From contig NZ_CP071051.1 in assembly GCF_017161405.1 (NCBI RefSeq), forward strand, positions 186,001 to 250,000: a DNA stretch of 64,000 bases. Reading direction: 5' to 3'. This document shows positions 7,232-16,739 of this stretch, one piece after another. A program made the position numbers and the translations under genes. This stretch comes from Leucobacter sp. CX169 (GTDB taxonomy: Bacteria > Actinomycetota > Actinomycetes > Actinomycetales > Microbacteriaceae). The notes beneath the pieces were generated by a model that worked only from the letters and a program-made list of their open reading frames with translations, searched no databases and was not told the origin of the DNA. How positions within the stretch are numbered: position 1 is the first letter of the stretch; the number at the start of each line of letters is the position of its first letter.

Positions 7232-8755
7232 GTGGATGAAGATCGGGGAGCTGCGCCGTTGCTGGTGGCGAGCGGAGTGACGAAGTGGTTTGGAAAGAAC
7301 CCGGCGCTGGGAGGCGTGGATTTCACGGTGACCAGCGGGAAGGTGCACGCGCTGCTCGGCCATAATGGCGCGGGCAAGTCGACGCTCATTTCGCTCCTTT
7401 CGGGGGCGCAACAGCAGGATGGCGGAGAGATCGTCGTGCAGGGGGCCACGCCTGATCGATGGACTCCGGCTTCCGCGATCGAGCACGGCATCGCTGTGAT
7501 CTATCAGCATCTCTCGCTCATCGACAGCCTTGACGTGGCAGACAACATCTTCCTGGGGCGAGAGCGTCGTTCCCGCTGGGGCATTGACCGGGCGACGCAG
7601 CATCGCGAGGCTGCGGCAATGCTGCGCCGCCTGGGCGCGACCTGCGACACGAGCAGCCTGGTGGGCTCGCTCACCACCGCCCAGAAGCAGCTCGTGGAGA
7701 TCGCGAAGGCGCTGCAGCGCGACGCTCGGGTGCTCATCCTCGACGAACCCACCGCTGCCCTCTCCAGTCAGGAATCGGATGCGCTGGGCGGCCTCATCGA
7801 GACGCTCAAGGCACAAGGGATGGGGATCGTGTACGTCACCCACCTGATCGGCGAGGTACAGCGCCTGGCCGACGAGGTGACCGTGCTCGAGGGCGGCAAG
7901 GTGCAGTTCCATGGCGACATCGCTGAAATCGGCTTCGATGCGCTCGTTGCACTCCTGAGTCATGGCAACGCCCGGTCTGCACCGCTCGCCGAGCGGTCAC
8001 TCGGTGTCGCCGCCCTTGAGGCCACCGCGATCCGGGGCGACGGCTTCGGGCCAGTGGATCTAGCCGTCCGCGCCTCCGAGATCGTGGTGGCGTTTGGGAT
8101 GCTCGGCTCGGGACGAGGTGAGATGCTGCGCGCGATTGCGGGTGCCCAGCCTTTCACTGGCCAACTCGCGACCCAGGCAGGGCCGCACCGCCAGCTATCG
8201 GTGCGCAGCGCCCAGGACGCGGGAATCTTCTATGTCGGCCCAGACCGCCGAAGGGACGGCCTCTTTCGCACCAACAGCACCTTCGACAACCTGCTCATGA
8301 GCAGCTTCGCGCCGCTCGCTCAGGGGCTGCGATCGAGCGGACGTGAGCAGGCGCACTGGGAGCGCGCCCGTGCGGCCGTCGCGCTCGCGGACATCCCCGA
8401 GACGCCGGTGGGAAACCTCTCGGGTGGGAACCAGCAAAAGGTGGTGGTGGGCCGAGTGCTCGCTGGCGCCCGCACCCCGAGAGTGCTCCTCCTCGATGAA
8501 CCGACCCAGGGCGTCGACATTGGTGCGCGCGCTGACATCTATCGAGCCATCGCCACCGCGTGTGAGCGAGACCAGGTCGGGGTCATTGTCTCGACGAACG
8601 ACCCGGAGGAGGCAGTGCTGCTCGCAGACCGGATCCTGGTCTTCGGCGGGGGCCGGATCACTGCAGAGCTTCGCCGAGGCGAATTTGACGAAACACGAAT
8701 TGTCGCGCTGGCCTCTCAACCCAGCGGCGCAGAACCAGAAGGATCACTGACATGA
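7232..8755 (+). CDS. RbsA-type ABC transporter ATP-binding protein (two ATPase domains)
   Basis: 507 aa from the GTG at 7232. Domain 1 has Walker A GHNGAGKST (residues 43-51), the degenerate signature LTTAQKQ and Walker B VLILDEPTAAL. Domain 2 has the usual degenerate Walker A (FGMLGSGRGE), a proper signature SGGNQQK and Walker B VLLLDEPTQG. This asymmetry is normal in RbsA/XylG/MglA-type proteins. It energises the permease, whose ATG at 8752 overlaps its stop by 4 bp. AGGGAGA lies about 12 nt before the chosen start, so the start is moderately certain. Confidence 0.9.
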   Translation: MDEDRGAAPLLVASGVTKWFGKNPALGGVDFTVTSGKVHALLGHNGAGKSTLISLLSGAQQQDGGEIVVQGATPDRWTPASAIEHGIAVIYQHLSLIDSLDVADNIFLGRERRSRWGIDRATQHREAAAMLRRLGATCDTSSLVGSLTTAQKQLVEIAKALQRDARVLILDEPTAALSSQESDALGGLIETLKAQGMGIVYVTHLIGEVQRLADEVTVLEGGKVQFHGDIAEIGFDALVALLSHGNARSAPLAERSLGVAALEATAIRGDGFGPVDLAVRASEIVVAFGMLGSGRGEMLRAIAGAQPFTGQLATQAGPHRQLSVRSAQDAGIFYVGPDRRRDGLFRTNSTFDNLLMSSFAPLAQGLRSSGREQAHWERARAAVALADIPETPVGNLSGGNQQKVVVGRVLAGARTPRVLLLDEPTQGVDIGARADIYRAIATACERDQVGVIVSTNDPEEAVLLADRILVFGGGRITAELRRGEFDETRIVALASQPSGAEPEGSLT

Positions 8756-9732
8756 GCACCACAACTGACACGCGGGTCCGCAGCAGCATCGCGAGCAAAC
8801 TGTTGGGTGCCGAGTTCGCCCGGCGAAACATCTTGCTCATCGGGCTGATCGTCCTCGTGATCGCCTTCCAGAGCATCAACAGCGTCTTTCTCACGGTGGG
8901 GAACGTGCGCGGGATCCTCCTGGATCTGTCGATTCTGCTGATCCTCTCAGTTCCCGCGGGGCTGCTGCTCATTGCGGGGTATGTCGACTTCTCTGTGGGC
9001 TCCGTCATTGGGCTCTCCGGAGTGACGGCTGGGCTACTCATGACGAAGGCTGGCGTGCCAGTGATCCCGGCAATCCTGCTCACGCTCCTCGTTGCCGCTG
9101 CAGTGGGGGCACTGAACGCATACCTCGTCACGATTCTTGGGTTCTCTCCCATCATTGTCACCTTCGGCACGCTTGCCCTGGTCAGCGGTATCACCCTCGG
9201 CATTGGCGCGATCCCTACCGTCGGATACCCCGAGGCCTTCCAGAACATCGGCGGGGCCCAGGTCGCGGGCGTGCCGGTGCCGGTGCTGATCGCCCTCGCG
9301 GTGCTCTTGGTTGGCGCGTTCGTCATGTGGAAGCTGCCGGTCGGCCGTCACATCTACGCCATCGGTTCGAATCGCGAAGCAGCGTACCTCTCGGCCCTCA
9401 AGGTGCGCAGCATCCCGTTCGGCCTCTACGTGTTGACCGCAGTTGCCGCGGGGCTCGGGGGCATCATCATGGCGGCTCGCCTGAACACCGCATCGTCCGG
9501 GACGGGCAGCGGTTTTGAAGTCACGCTGCTCACCGCGCTGTTGCTCGGTGGCATCAGCTTCTTTGGCGGCTCGGGGTCGCTCTTTGGCGTCGTCGTCGGC
9601 GTGCTATTTCTGGGCGTGCTGCAGAACGGCCTCGTGGTGCTCGGCGCGCCGAGCTTCGCGCAGCAGGCGGCGACGGGCATCGTCCTGCTCGGCGCCGCGG
9701 CCCTGAACTACCTGTCCGAGAAACGTCGCTAG
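8752..9732 (+). CDS. RbsC-type ABC transporter permease
   Basis: 326 aa, almost entirely hydrophobic, with the family motif region GGISFFGGSGSLFGVVVGVL near the C terminus (BPD_transp_2). It forms the membrane channel for the binding protein and double ATPase encoded just upstream. The start overlaps the ATPase stop (ATGA), indicating translational coupling. About nine transmembrane segments can be counted by eye. The substrate is not apparent. Confidence 0.9.
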   Translation: MSTTTDTRVRSSIASKLLGAEFARRNILLIGLIVLVIAFQSINSVFLTVGNVRGILLDLSILLILSVPAGLLLIAGYVDFSVGSVIGLSGVTAGLLMTKAGVPVIPAILLTLLVAAAVGALNAYLVTILGFSPIIVTFGTLALVSGITLGIGAIPTVGYPEAFQNIGGAQVAGVPVPVLIALAVLLVGAFVMWKLPVGRHIYAIGSNREAAYLSALKVRSIPFGLYVLTAVAAGLGGIIMAARLNTASSGTGSGFEVTLLTALLLGGISFFGGSGSLFGVVVGVLFLGVLQNGLVVLGAPSFAQQAATGIVLLGAAALNYLSEKRR

Positions 9733-9781
9733 CGCCGCGCAGACGACTGACCCACCCCTCACTACAAACTGGAGAAGACTC

Positions 9782-11203
9782 TTGGATACCGAAATTCACT
9801 GGCTGCCCGCCACCGAGCTGGCCGAGATGGTGCGATCGGGCGACCTCTCCTCGCGCGATATTGCAGAGGCGCTCGTGGCACATGTTGAGCGCGTAAATCC
9901 GCAGGTGAACGCGTTGATTACCTGGGATCCCGAGCAGGTGCTGCGCGACGCGGCTTGGCTCGACGAGCACCAGGCGAAGCACGGGGTCAGCGGTCCGCTG
10001 CACGGCGTGCCCTACACGATCAAAGACCTGACGGCGGTGGCGGGGCTCCCGCTCACCCAGGGGATCGTGACGCTGAAGGATAACGTTGTCGACCACGACG
10101 CCCCCATCGTGGAGCGAATGAAGCGCGCGGGTGGCCTCTTCCTCGGGAAAACCAACACGCCCGAGGCTGGCTACTGTGGCAAGACGTCGAACCACCTGTT
10201 CGGCGCCACACGGAACCCGTGGAACCCGGCGATGTCGGCGGGAGGGTCGAGCGGGGGCGCCGGAGCGGCGGTTGCCGCGGGCCTCGGGCCGCTCGCGGAG
10301 GGCAGTGACGGGGGCGGCTCGATTCGCGTTCCCGCGGCGTTCAATGGGGTCGTCGGCTTCAAGCCATCGACCGGCAGGATCCCGCACACCTCGGGCAGCG
10401 CGCGGTACGCGACGAACATCTTCCACGGTCCGCTGACACGCACCGTCGCTGACACCGCGTTGATGCTCGACGTCACCGCGGGGGAGGACCCGCGAGACCC
10501 ATTGTCGCTGCCCGACCCCTTGGGCTCGTATCTGGAGCGTCTCGACGGCGAAATTTCTGGCTGGCACATTGCCTATTCGCCTGACCTGGGCTTTGCCCAC
10601 GTCGACCCAGAGATCACCCGGATCGTGGAGTCGGCGGTCGGTCGCTTTGCTGACGCAGGCGCCATCGTGGAAGAGGCGACGCCGGACTGGCCACACCCCG
10701 ACGATGCGATGTGGAATGGTGTGTGGGTGCCGGGGCTTGCTTCGCTCAGCGGAGCGTTTGACCTAGACCAGATGGCGGGCTTGCTCGACGACGAGTTGAT
10801 TGAATTGGTCCGTGCGGCCGATGCGCTGACCGCGACGGACGTGGCGCTTGCCGACGTCGTGCGGGGCCAGATCTATGACGCCTTCGAGCGGTTCATGCGG
10901 ACCTTCCGGATCATCGCGTCGCCGACGACCATGACCGCCACCTATCCCGTGGAACGCTTCAATCCCGCGCATCTGGACGGCCTCTCCGTGCGCGACCGCC
11001 TGCTGGGTTGGTCGATGACGCACATTTACAACCTGACCACGACCCCTGCCATTTCGGTTCCCTGCGGCTTCACGGCCGACGGCCGGCCCGTCGGGTTGAT
11101 GCTCGCGGGACGCCTGCATGCTGACGGCGACGTCCTCAACGCGGCGCGGGCGTTCGAGCGACTGCAGCCGTGGGCAGAGCTGCGTCCCGCGCTCGCTCGC
11201 TAG
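9782..11203 (+). CDS. Amidase signature-family hydrolase
   Basis: 473 aa; TTG start with GGAGAAG 5 nt upstream. The Ser-cisSer-Lys triad is present: Lys81 in YTIKDLT, cis-Ser about 157 in AGGSSGGAG and the nucleophile about 180 in SDGGGSIRVPAAF. No signal peptide, so it acts in the cytoplasm on an imported amide or acyl-amide. It lies 49 bp after the importer permease and probably belongs to the same operon, which would make the importer and amidase one uptake-and-hydrolysis unit. The true substrate cannot be deduced within this broad family. Confidence 0.9.
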   Translation: MDTEIHWLPATELAEMVRSGDLSSRDIAEALVAHVERVNPQVNALITWDPEQVLRDAAWLDEHQAKHGVSGPLHGVPYTIKDLTAVAGLPLTQGIVTLKDNVVDHDAPIVERMKRAGGLFLGKTNTPEAGYCGKTSNHLFGATRNPWNPAMSAGGSSGGAGAAVAAGLGPLAEGSDGGGSIRVPAAFNGVVGFKPSTGRIPHTSGSARYATNIFHGPLTRTVADTALMLDVTAGEDPRDPLSLPDPLGSYLERLDGEISGWHIAYSPDLGFAHVDPEITRIVESAVGRFADAGAIVEEATPDWPHPDDAMWNGVWVPGLASLSGAFDLDQMAGLLDDELIELVRAADALTATDVALADVVRGQIYDAFERFMRTFRIIASPTTMTATYPVERFNPAHLDGLSVRDRLLGWSMTHIYNLTTTPAISVPCGFTADGRPVGLMLAGRLHADGDVLNAARAFERLQPWAELRPALAR

Positions 11204-11316
11204 CACGCACAGGTCAGCCGGGGTCAGGCATTTCATGCTGGCGGCGGGCGCGTGTCCGCTTCTAGACTGTGGCCAAGTACGGGGCGACTCGTGTGCGCGT
11301 CGTGGCGGGAGACGGA

Positions 11317-13326
11317 ATGAAGCGAATTGCCATCACTCTGGGTACGTGCGCGCTGCTCGCACTCGCGTGGCTCGCCCCCACGGCTGCCTCGGCTGCTGAG
11401 CCCCCGGAGTTCAACGGCGGCTACGTGATCGATGACACCTCCGCGGGGGTGCTCGGGTCGGAGGTGGGCGACCTTGAAGGGCAGGTGCGCGCCTTCGCCC
11501 AAGAGCACGGTGTGCAGTTGTTCGTCGTCTACGTTGACGAGTTCAGCTCGCCGGCCGACCCAGAACAGTGGGGTGCGGCGACCGCGCAGAAGAACTTCCT
11601 CGGGGACGATGGGGTGCTGCTGAGCGTGGCGGTGCAGGATCGCCTCTTCGACCTGAACGCCGCCGAGAACCTCGTCTCCGACGCGCAATACGAGACGCTG
11701 ACGAGCGAGTATGTGCGGCCCGCTCTCAAAGACAGCGACTGGTCGGGGGCGATCACCGCGACCCTCGATGGACTCGAGAACACGGTCGTGAACCCGCCAG
11801 CTGGCGGCTCGGGGACGGGCACGGTGGTTGCAGTCGTCGGCGGGGTGGTGGTGGTCGGCGGCATCGCCGCCGGCGTCACGATCGCCCGGCGCACGCGCAA
11901 GAGGGCTGCGCAACAGGCGGGTGACGCCCCCGCGCTGACGCTCGACGAGCTCGAGGCGCAGGCCAGCGGTCTACTCGTGCGCGTCGATGACGACCTGCGC
12001 AGCAGTGAACAGGAACTCGGATTCGCCCAGGCGCAGTTCGGCGAAGCTGTCGCCGAGCCGTTCTCGGCGGCCATCGCCGCAGCCCGCGCCCAGCTACAGT
12101 CCGCCTTCCAGCTGCGGCAAAAGCTCGACGACCATCTCCCCGATTCCGACGAGGACCGCCGTGCCTGGCTGGAAGAGATCATTCAGAACTGCACCGCGGC
12201 GAAGGAGTCCCTCGACACGCACACCGAGTCGTTCTCGCGGCTGCGGGAGGTCGAGCAGCGCGCGCCCGAGGTTCTGGCGCGGGTGCAGGCGCAGCTCGCG
12301 GAGGTTTCGGCGGGCCTGAACGCCGCCGAGGCGACCGTTGCAGCGCTCGCCGCCGAGTATGCGGATTCGGTTGTGGGGCCCCTGCGAGCGGGCATCGAGG
12401 AGGGGGCGACGCGCCTCCGCTTCGTCGCGGAGTGCGTGGACTCGGCGACTCGCGAGCTGGTGAGCGGAGACAACGCCGCCGCCGCAGTCACGCTGCGCGC
12501 GGCAGAAGCGGCGCTCGAGCAGGCGCGCCTGCTCGCGGCTGCGCCGGAACGCCAGCGAGGAGAGCTCGCGGAGGGGACGCGTCAACTCGAGGCCGCCTAC
12601 ACCGACCTGCGGTCGGACCTCCAGCTCGCCGGCCAGTTCGCGGCCACCGCGACCGAGGCCGACCGGCAGGCGATGCGGGCCGCCGCGCAGCAGGTCACCG
12701 CGGTGCTTGAGGCCGGCGCCCAAGGTGATCCCGTTCGTGCACTTGCCGCCGCGGCAGCAGCCAACGTGCAGATCGACTCGGCCATCGGCGCCGCCCGCGA
12801 GGCGGCGGAGCGCCACCAGCGCGCCGCGGCCGCCCGCGACGAGGCGCTCGCCTCGGCACGGGCTGAGGTGCTCGCCGCCGAGCAGTTCATCGAGACGAGG
12901 CGCGGTGCCATCGGCGCCCAGGCGCGCACCAGGCTGTCGGAGGCGCGCCGGCAGCTGGAGGTTGCGGAGCAGGTTGCCGAGAGCGACCCAAACCGCTCTT
13001 ACCAGAGCGCGCTGCAGGCGAGCCAGTACGCGCGCGCCGCGTACCAACTCGCCTCGTCCGACGTCAACGGCTGGGGCGGCCCCGGCGGCGGCGGGACCTG
13101 GGGCGGCTCGGGTGGCACCGTCGGCGGAGGGTCGAACGGCAGCTTCGGCGGTGCGGTACTGGGCGGGATCCTCGGCGGAATCTTGAGCGGCGGCGGATCG
13201 GGCAGCTCGGGCGGCAGCTGGAGCGGCTCGAGCGGCGGTTTCCGCGGCGGCTGGAACGGCGGCGGCTCGATCGGCCGGGGCAGCTCGGGTGGCGGCGGGC
13301 GCCGTGGCGGCGGCGGGCGGTTCTAG
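11317..13326 (+). CDS. TPM-domain membrane protein with long coiled coil and Gly-rich tail
   Basis: 669 aa from the ATG at 11317 (GGGAGA upstream). In order: Sec signal peptide (about 1-26, cleavage near ASA-A); TPM/YgcG-like extracellular domain (about 30-160); one transmembrane helix (about 167-190, Gly/Val-rich) followed by RRTRKR; an Ala/Glu/Arg-rich region predicted to be coiled coil (about 190-590); and a Gly/Ser/Trp-rich tail. TPM proteins are implicated in membrane-complex assembly. A pspA homologue follows 112 bp downstream, a recurring actinobacterial pairing that suggests membrane-stress duty. Confidence 0.85.
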   Translation: MKRIAITLGTCALLALAWLAPTAASAAEPPEFNGGYVIDDTSAGVLGSEVGDLEGQVRAFAQEHGVQLFVVYVDEFSSPADPEQWGAATAQKNFLGDDGVLLSVAVQDRLFDLNAAENLVSDAQYETLTSEYVRPALKDSDWSGAITATLDGLENTVVNPPAGGSGTGTVVAVVGGVVVVGGIAAGVTIARRTRKRAAQQAGDAPALTLDELEAQASGLLVRVDDDLRSSEQELGFAQAQFGEAVAEPFSAAIAAARAQLQSAFQLRQKLDDHLPDSDEDRRAWLEEIIQNCTAAKESLDTHTESFSRLREVEQRAPEVLARVQAQLAEVSAGLNAAEATVAALAAEYADSVVGPLRAGIEEGATRLRFVAECVDSATRELVSGDNAAAAVTLRAAEAALEQARLLAAAPERQRGELAEGTRQLEAAYTDLRSDLQLAGQFAATATEADRQAMRAAAQQVTAVLEAGAQGDPVRALAAAAAANVQIDSAIGAAREAAERHQRAAAARDEALASARAEVLAAEQFIETRRGAIGAQARTRLSEARRQLEVAEQVAESDPNRSYQSALQASQYARAAYQLASSDVNGWGGPGGGGTWGGSGGTVGGGSNGSFGGAVLGGILGGILSGGGSGSSGGSWSGSSGGFRGGWNGGGSIGRGSSGGGGRRGGGGRF

Positions 13327-13364
13327 CCCGGGGCGACCCCACGGGAAGTGACCGCACACAGTGC

Positions 13365-13388
13365 TTCGCCTGCCAGGCCGGTAGGCGA
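13365..13388 (+). promoter_or_regulatory. Hairpin in the tpm-pspA intergenic region
   Basis: TCGCCTGCC and GGTAGGCGA form a stem around AGGCC about 50 bp before pspA. No T-run follows, so it is more likely an RNA-stability or regulatory hairpin than a terminator. Confidence 0.35.
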
Positions 13389-13438
13389 GAGAATCTCCTC
13401 CGAATGGGTTCGGTGGAACAAGAGGAAAGGAAACCGAC

Positions 13439-14152
13439 ATGGCAAAACAGTCAATCCTTGGTCGAATTGCGCAGCTTGCGAAGGCAAACATTAATGCGCT
13501 CCTGGACGCCGCCGAGGACCCGGAGAAGATGCTCAACCAGATCGAGCGCGACTTCAAGAACAGCATTGCTGACGCCGAGAGCTCGGTCGCCCAGACGATC
13601 GGCAACCTGCGCCTGATGGAGGCCGACCTGGTCGAGGACCAGCAGGCGATTGTCGAGTGGGGCACTAAGGCGAAGGCCGCCTCGGCGCAGGCCGAGAAGC
13701 TGCGCGCCTCGGGCGACGTCGCTGACGCGGACCGCTTCGATAACCTCGCCCGGGTCGCGCTGTCCAAGCAGATCTCCTTCGAGAAGGAGGTGGCGAGCGC
13801 GGAGCCGAGCGTGCAGGCGCAGCAGCAGGTGGTTGACCAGCTCAAGACCGGCCTGCAGACGATGCGAGAGAAGCTCGTGCAGCTGCAGGCGAAGCGCGAC
13901 GAGCTCGTCTCGCGCGGAAAGGTCGCGCAGGCGCAGGGGCAGGTGCAGGACGCGGTCAAGAACTTGGACGTCCTCGATCCGACGAGCGAGCTGGGCCGCT
14001 TCGAGGACAAGGTGAAGCGCCAGGAGGCGATGGTGCGCGGTCAGGCGGAGCTCGCCGCCTCGACGCTCGACGCCCAGTTCAACGAGCTCGACGATCTGGG
14101 CTCGCTGAGCGAGGTCGACCTGCGACTGCAGGCACTCAAAGCCGGCGAATAG
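13439..14152 (+). CDS. pspA: PspA/IM30 (ESCRT-III-like) family protein
   Basis: 237 aa with the characteristic start (KQSILGRIAQLAKANINALL) that forms the amphipathic membrane-binding helix, followed by continuous charged, Ala-rich coiled coil to the end. Members polymerise on the inner face of the membrane and protect it under envelope stress. AAGAGGAAAGG lies before the start. It follows the TPM protein and ends at an intrinsic terminator (14182-14226), so the two may be co-transcribed. Confidence 0.92.
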   Translation: MAKQSILGRIAQLAKANINALLDAAEDPEKMLNQIERDFKNSIADAESSVAQTIGNLRLMEADLVEDQQAIVEWGTKAKAASAQAEKLRASGDVADADRFDNLARVALSKQISFEKEVASAEPSVQAQQQVVDQLKTGLQTMREKLVQLQAKRDELVSRGKVAQAQGQVQDAVKNLDVLDPTSELGRFEDKVKRQEAMVRGQAELAASTLDAQFNELDDLGSLSEVDLRLQALKAGE

Positions 14153-14181
14153 CTCGGCGGCGCCGCGCGGCACTGATGATG

Positions 14182-14226
14182 CGGGTCGGATGGGGCGAGA
14201 GTGCTCCGAATCCGGCCCGTGTTTTC
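14182..14226 (+). terminator. Intrinsic terminator after pspA
   Basis: CGGGTCGGAT (14182-14191) pairs with ATCCGGCCCG (14210-14219), with one imperfect pair, and is followed by TGTTTTC. It separates pspA from the D-aminoacylase promoter. Confidence 0.7.
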
Positions 14227-14263
14227 AATCCCCGAGTAGCATGACCCCATGGCGATCACCGAT

Positions 14264-14278
14264 GATACGTGCCGTAAT
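14264..14278. promoter_or_regulatory. 15-bp operator-like palindrome, site 1 (D-aminoacylase)
   Basis: GATACGTGCCGTAAT fits the consensus STTAYGWNWCRTAAS, derived here from six upstream regions between 14.2 and 29.9 kb, apart from edge bases and one inner mismatch. It lies 42 bp before the GTG start at 14320. Confidence 0.5.
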
Positions 14279-14319
14279 GGGGAACCGCTGAGCGCGCAGC
14301 GGGTTCAAGAGCGTGGCCG

Positions 14320-15975
14320 GTGACGAACGCAGCGACGGGCACCCCGATCCACATTCGCGGCGGTGTGGTGGTCGACGGCCGCGGCGAGCCCGCGGTGCGC
14401 GCCGACGTCTGGGTACGCGATGGTCGGATCGAACGGGTGCTCACGCCCGGGCGACGCCTGGATCGAGACGCCACGGTGATCGACGCGGGCGGACTCGTCG
14501 TCGCCCCCGGCTTCATCGATCTGCACTCGCATGCGGACTACACGGTCGAAACCGAGGCCGCGGCATCGGGGCAGCTCGCGCAGGGAGTGACGAGTATCGT
14601 GACCGGCAATTGCGGGTGGTCGCCGTTTCCCGTCGCTGACCTGGCGGCGCTGCGCGACTGGAGCGCATTTCTCGGGGGCGGCCCGAGCTACAACTGGCGG
14701 GACCTGTCGGGCTTCGCGGATCGCGTGGACGCGGCAGCTCCAGCGCTCAACGTCCTGCCCTTGCTCGGCCACGCCCCAGTGCGCATCGCGGTGCTCGGCG
14801 GCGAGCGACGAGCGCCAAGCGCCCAGGAGCTGGGGGCGATGCGGGGCATCGTCACGGCATCGCTCGACCAGGGCGCCTGGGGTCTTTCCACGGGCCTGAT
14901 CTATGCCCCGGGGTCATTTGCCGAGCCGGCTGAGGTGGCCGAGCTGGTGCGCGTCGCGGCCCTGCGCGGGGCGCTCTATGCGAGTCACATCCGAGATGAG
15001 ACGGGTCGCCTGCTCGAGGCGGTGGATGAGGCCATCGCCGCGGCCCGGGCGGCGACGGGCTCCGGCAGTGCGCCCCGGCTCCAGATCTCGCACATCAAAG
15101 CGATGGGGCCGGCGAACCACGGACAGGTCCCGCTCGTGCTCGAGCGCATCGACGCCGCCCGCGCCGCGGGCCTGGACGTGGCCGCGGACGTCTACCCGTA
15201 CACCGCCTCGGGCACCACGCTCGCTTCGCGGCTGCCGGTCTGGGCGCTCGACGGGGGTGCGGAAGCGCTGTGCGCGCGGCTGGGGCACCCCGAGACCCGC
15301 TCGCGGATCCAGACCGCCCTGGCAGAGCGCTTCGACGCCGGTGATTTCGACCCCGCCGGGATCGTCATCAACCAGCTCTCGGCCGGGCGGTTTCTGGCCG
15401 CGCGGGGGTCGACGCTCGCCGAGATCGCGGGCACGCTCGCGGTAGCGCCCGCCGAGGCTGCCCTCGAGGTGCTCGCCGCCCACGGCGGCGTGGCAGGGAT
15501 CATCAACCACGCGATGCGGGAAGACGACCTGCGGTCCGCGATCGCGCACCCCCAGGTGGCCATTGCGAGCGATGGCGGGCCGCTCGAGCCCACGGGGCAC
15601 GGCACGACGCACCCGCGAGCGTTTGGGACGTTCCCTCGGGTCTTTGCCCAGTACGTGCGCGAGCAGGGGGTCATCTCGCTCGAGGAGGCGGTGCGAAAGT
15701 GCACTTCCCTCCCGGCGTCCCGGCTGGGCCTGACCGACCGCGGCATCGTTCGGGCGGGCGCGGTCGCCGACCTGACGCTGTTCGATCCGGCGGGCATCGC
15801 GGACCGCGCGACCTTCGCGGAGCCCTGGCAGCTCGCCACCGGCGTGGACGCGGTACTCGTGGCGGGTCAGCTCGCGTGGTCGGGCGGTCGGGCCACGGGA
15901 GCGCGGGCGGGCGGCGTGCTGCGGCGTGGACGGCCGGGGGCCGCGGGGCTGGATCAGTCGGCTCCGGGCGGCTAA
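14320..15975 (+). CDS. N-acyl-D-amino-acid deacylase (D-aminoacylase)
   Basis: 551 aa, GTG start. Amidohydrolase-fold enzyme: metal motif HSHAD (His69, His71), the D-aminoacylase-specific Cys in TGNCGW (Cys98), then ASHIRDE, QISHIKAMG and the late catalytic Asp in ASDGGP. It releases D-amino acids from N-acyl-D-amino acids in the cytoplasm; no signal peptide. The predicted regulatory palindrome just upstream and the neighbouring D-peptide genes fit that role. It converges on the serine hydrolase pair with a 4-bp tail overlap. A related dihydroorotase-like specificity cannot be excluded. Confidence 0.85.
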   Translation: MTNAATGTPIHIRGGVVVDGRGEPAVRADVWVRDGRIERVLTPGRRLDRDATVIDAGGLVVAPGFIDLHSHADYTVETEAAASGQLAQGVTSIVTGNCGWSPFPVADLAALRDWSAFLGGGPSYNWRDLSGFADRVDAAAPALNVLPLLGHAPVRIAVLGGERRAPSAQELGAMRGIVTASLDQGAWGLSTGLIYAPGSFAEPAEVAELVRVAALRGALYASHIRDETGRLLEAVDEAIAAARAATGSGSAPRLQISHIKAMGPANHGQVPLVLERIDAARAAGLDVAADVYPYTASGTTLASRLPVWALDGGAEALCARLGHPETRSRIQTALAERFDAGDFDPAGIVINQLSAGRFLAARGSTLAEIAGTLAVAPAEAALEVLAAHGGVAGIINHAMREDDLRSAIAHPQVAIASDGGPLEPTGHGTTHPRAFGTFPRVFAQYVREQGVISLEEAVRKCTSLPASRLGLTDRGIVRAGAVADLTLFDPAGIADRATFAEPWQLATGVDAVLVAGQLAWSGGRATGARAGGVLRRGRPGAAGLDQSAPGG

Positions 15976-16739
15976 CGCGCGGGGAACAGCGCTCCGGCGA
16001 TAGCCCGGATGAGCGCCTGAGCGCCCTGCGCCTCGAACCCCTCCGTGCAGATGGCGAGCACTCGGAAGTCGTCCGCGCCGGGCGTGCCGATCGCGGCCAC
16101 GTCATGCCGAATTGCGTCGACCCAGCCGCTCTTGGACGCCCACGGTGAGCCCGCGGGGAGCGCGTCGGCGATCATGGGGAACCGCTGCGCGCGAAGCACG
16201 CCGATGAGGTGCGCGCGCGACGCCTCGGAGAGGCACGGGCCAGCGGTCACGGCATACATGAGTCGCGCGAGATCGAGCGCCGACGCCGCGTGCGTGTAAC
16301 CGGCCTCGCGCGCCGCGTAGTCGCCGATGAGGCGGGTCATCCGTGCGCCCGGCACCCCTAACTGCTCGCAGGCGACGCGCACCGCGTCGAGCCCGAGGGT
16401 CTCGACGAGGAGGTTCGTGGCCTCGTTGGACGAGACGATGAGCATCCGCTCCAGGCACCAGCCCAGGCTGACCGGCGTGCCCGGCACGGGGAAACCCGGG
16501 TCGACCTCGTCCCAGTCGAAGACGAAGTCGGGGGCGCCGGGAATCCTGCTCGAGAAGACGCTGCGACTTGGCACGGTCTGCGCGAGACTCAGCGCACCCG
16601 CGTCGACCGCGAGCAGCAGCGCCGCTGCCACAGCGAGCTTGATGGTGCTCGCCGCGTAGAACTCTCGGCCCGGCTCGTGCCCGGCCAACGGCACGCCGTC
16701 CGCCCCGAGCAGCGCGAAAGCCGCGATGGGTGCGTTCAC
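15972..16739 (-). CDS. Class A beta-lactamase-fold serine hydrolase, leaderless (B of a pair)
   Basis: 255 aa from the GTG at 16739, which overlaps the upstream gene's TGA (GTGA). Motifs of penicillin-recognising enzymes are present: S31-T-I-K34, SSN in VSSNEATN, and KSG in ASKSGWVD. It lacks a signal peptide, so it should stay in the cytoplasm, unlike secreted beta-lactamases. In this D-peptide neighbourhood a D-amino-acid peptidase or amidase role is more likely than antibiotic resistance; that is inference. Confidence 0.82.
   Translation of the reverse strand: MNAPIAAFALLGADGVPLAGHEPGREFYAASTIKLAVAAALLLAVDAGALSLAQTVPSRSVFSSRIPGAPDFVFDWDEVDPGFPVPGTPVSLGWCLERMLIVSSNEATNLLVETLGLDAVRVACEQLGVPGARMTRLIGDYAAREAGYTHAASALDLARLMYAVTAGPCLSEASRAHLIGVLRAQRFPMIADALPAGSPWASKSGWVDAIRHDVAAIGTPGADDFRVLAICTEGFEAQGAQALIRAIAGALFPAR

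Noticed and set aside
12094-14010. 638-codon minus-strand frame opposite the TPM and pspA genes
   Set aside because: Low-complexity Arg/Ala-rich translation with no domain. It is a high-GC shadow of two well-supported plus-strand genes.
14249-14323. 24-codon upstream frame overlapping the D-aminoacylase start
   Set aside because: The 15-bp palindrome lies inside it and the promoter probably does too, so the frame is unlikely to be transcribed whole; no ribosome-binding site.
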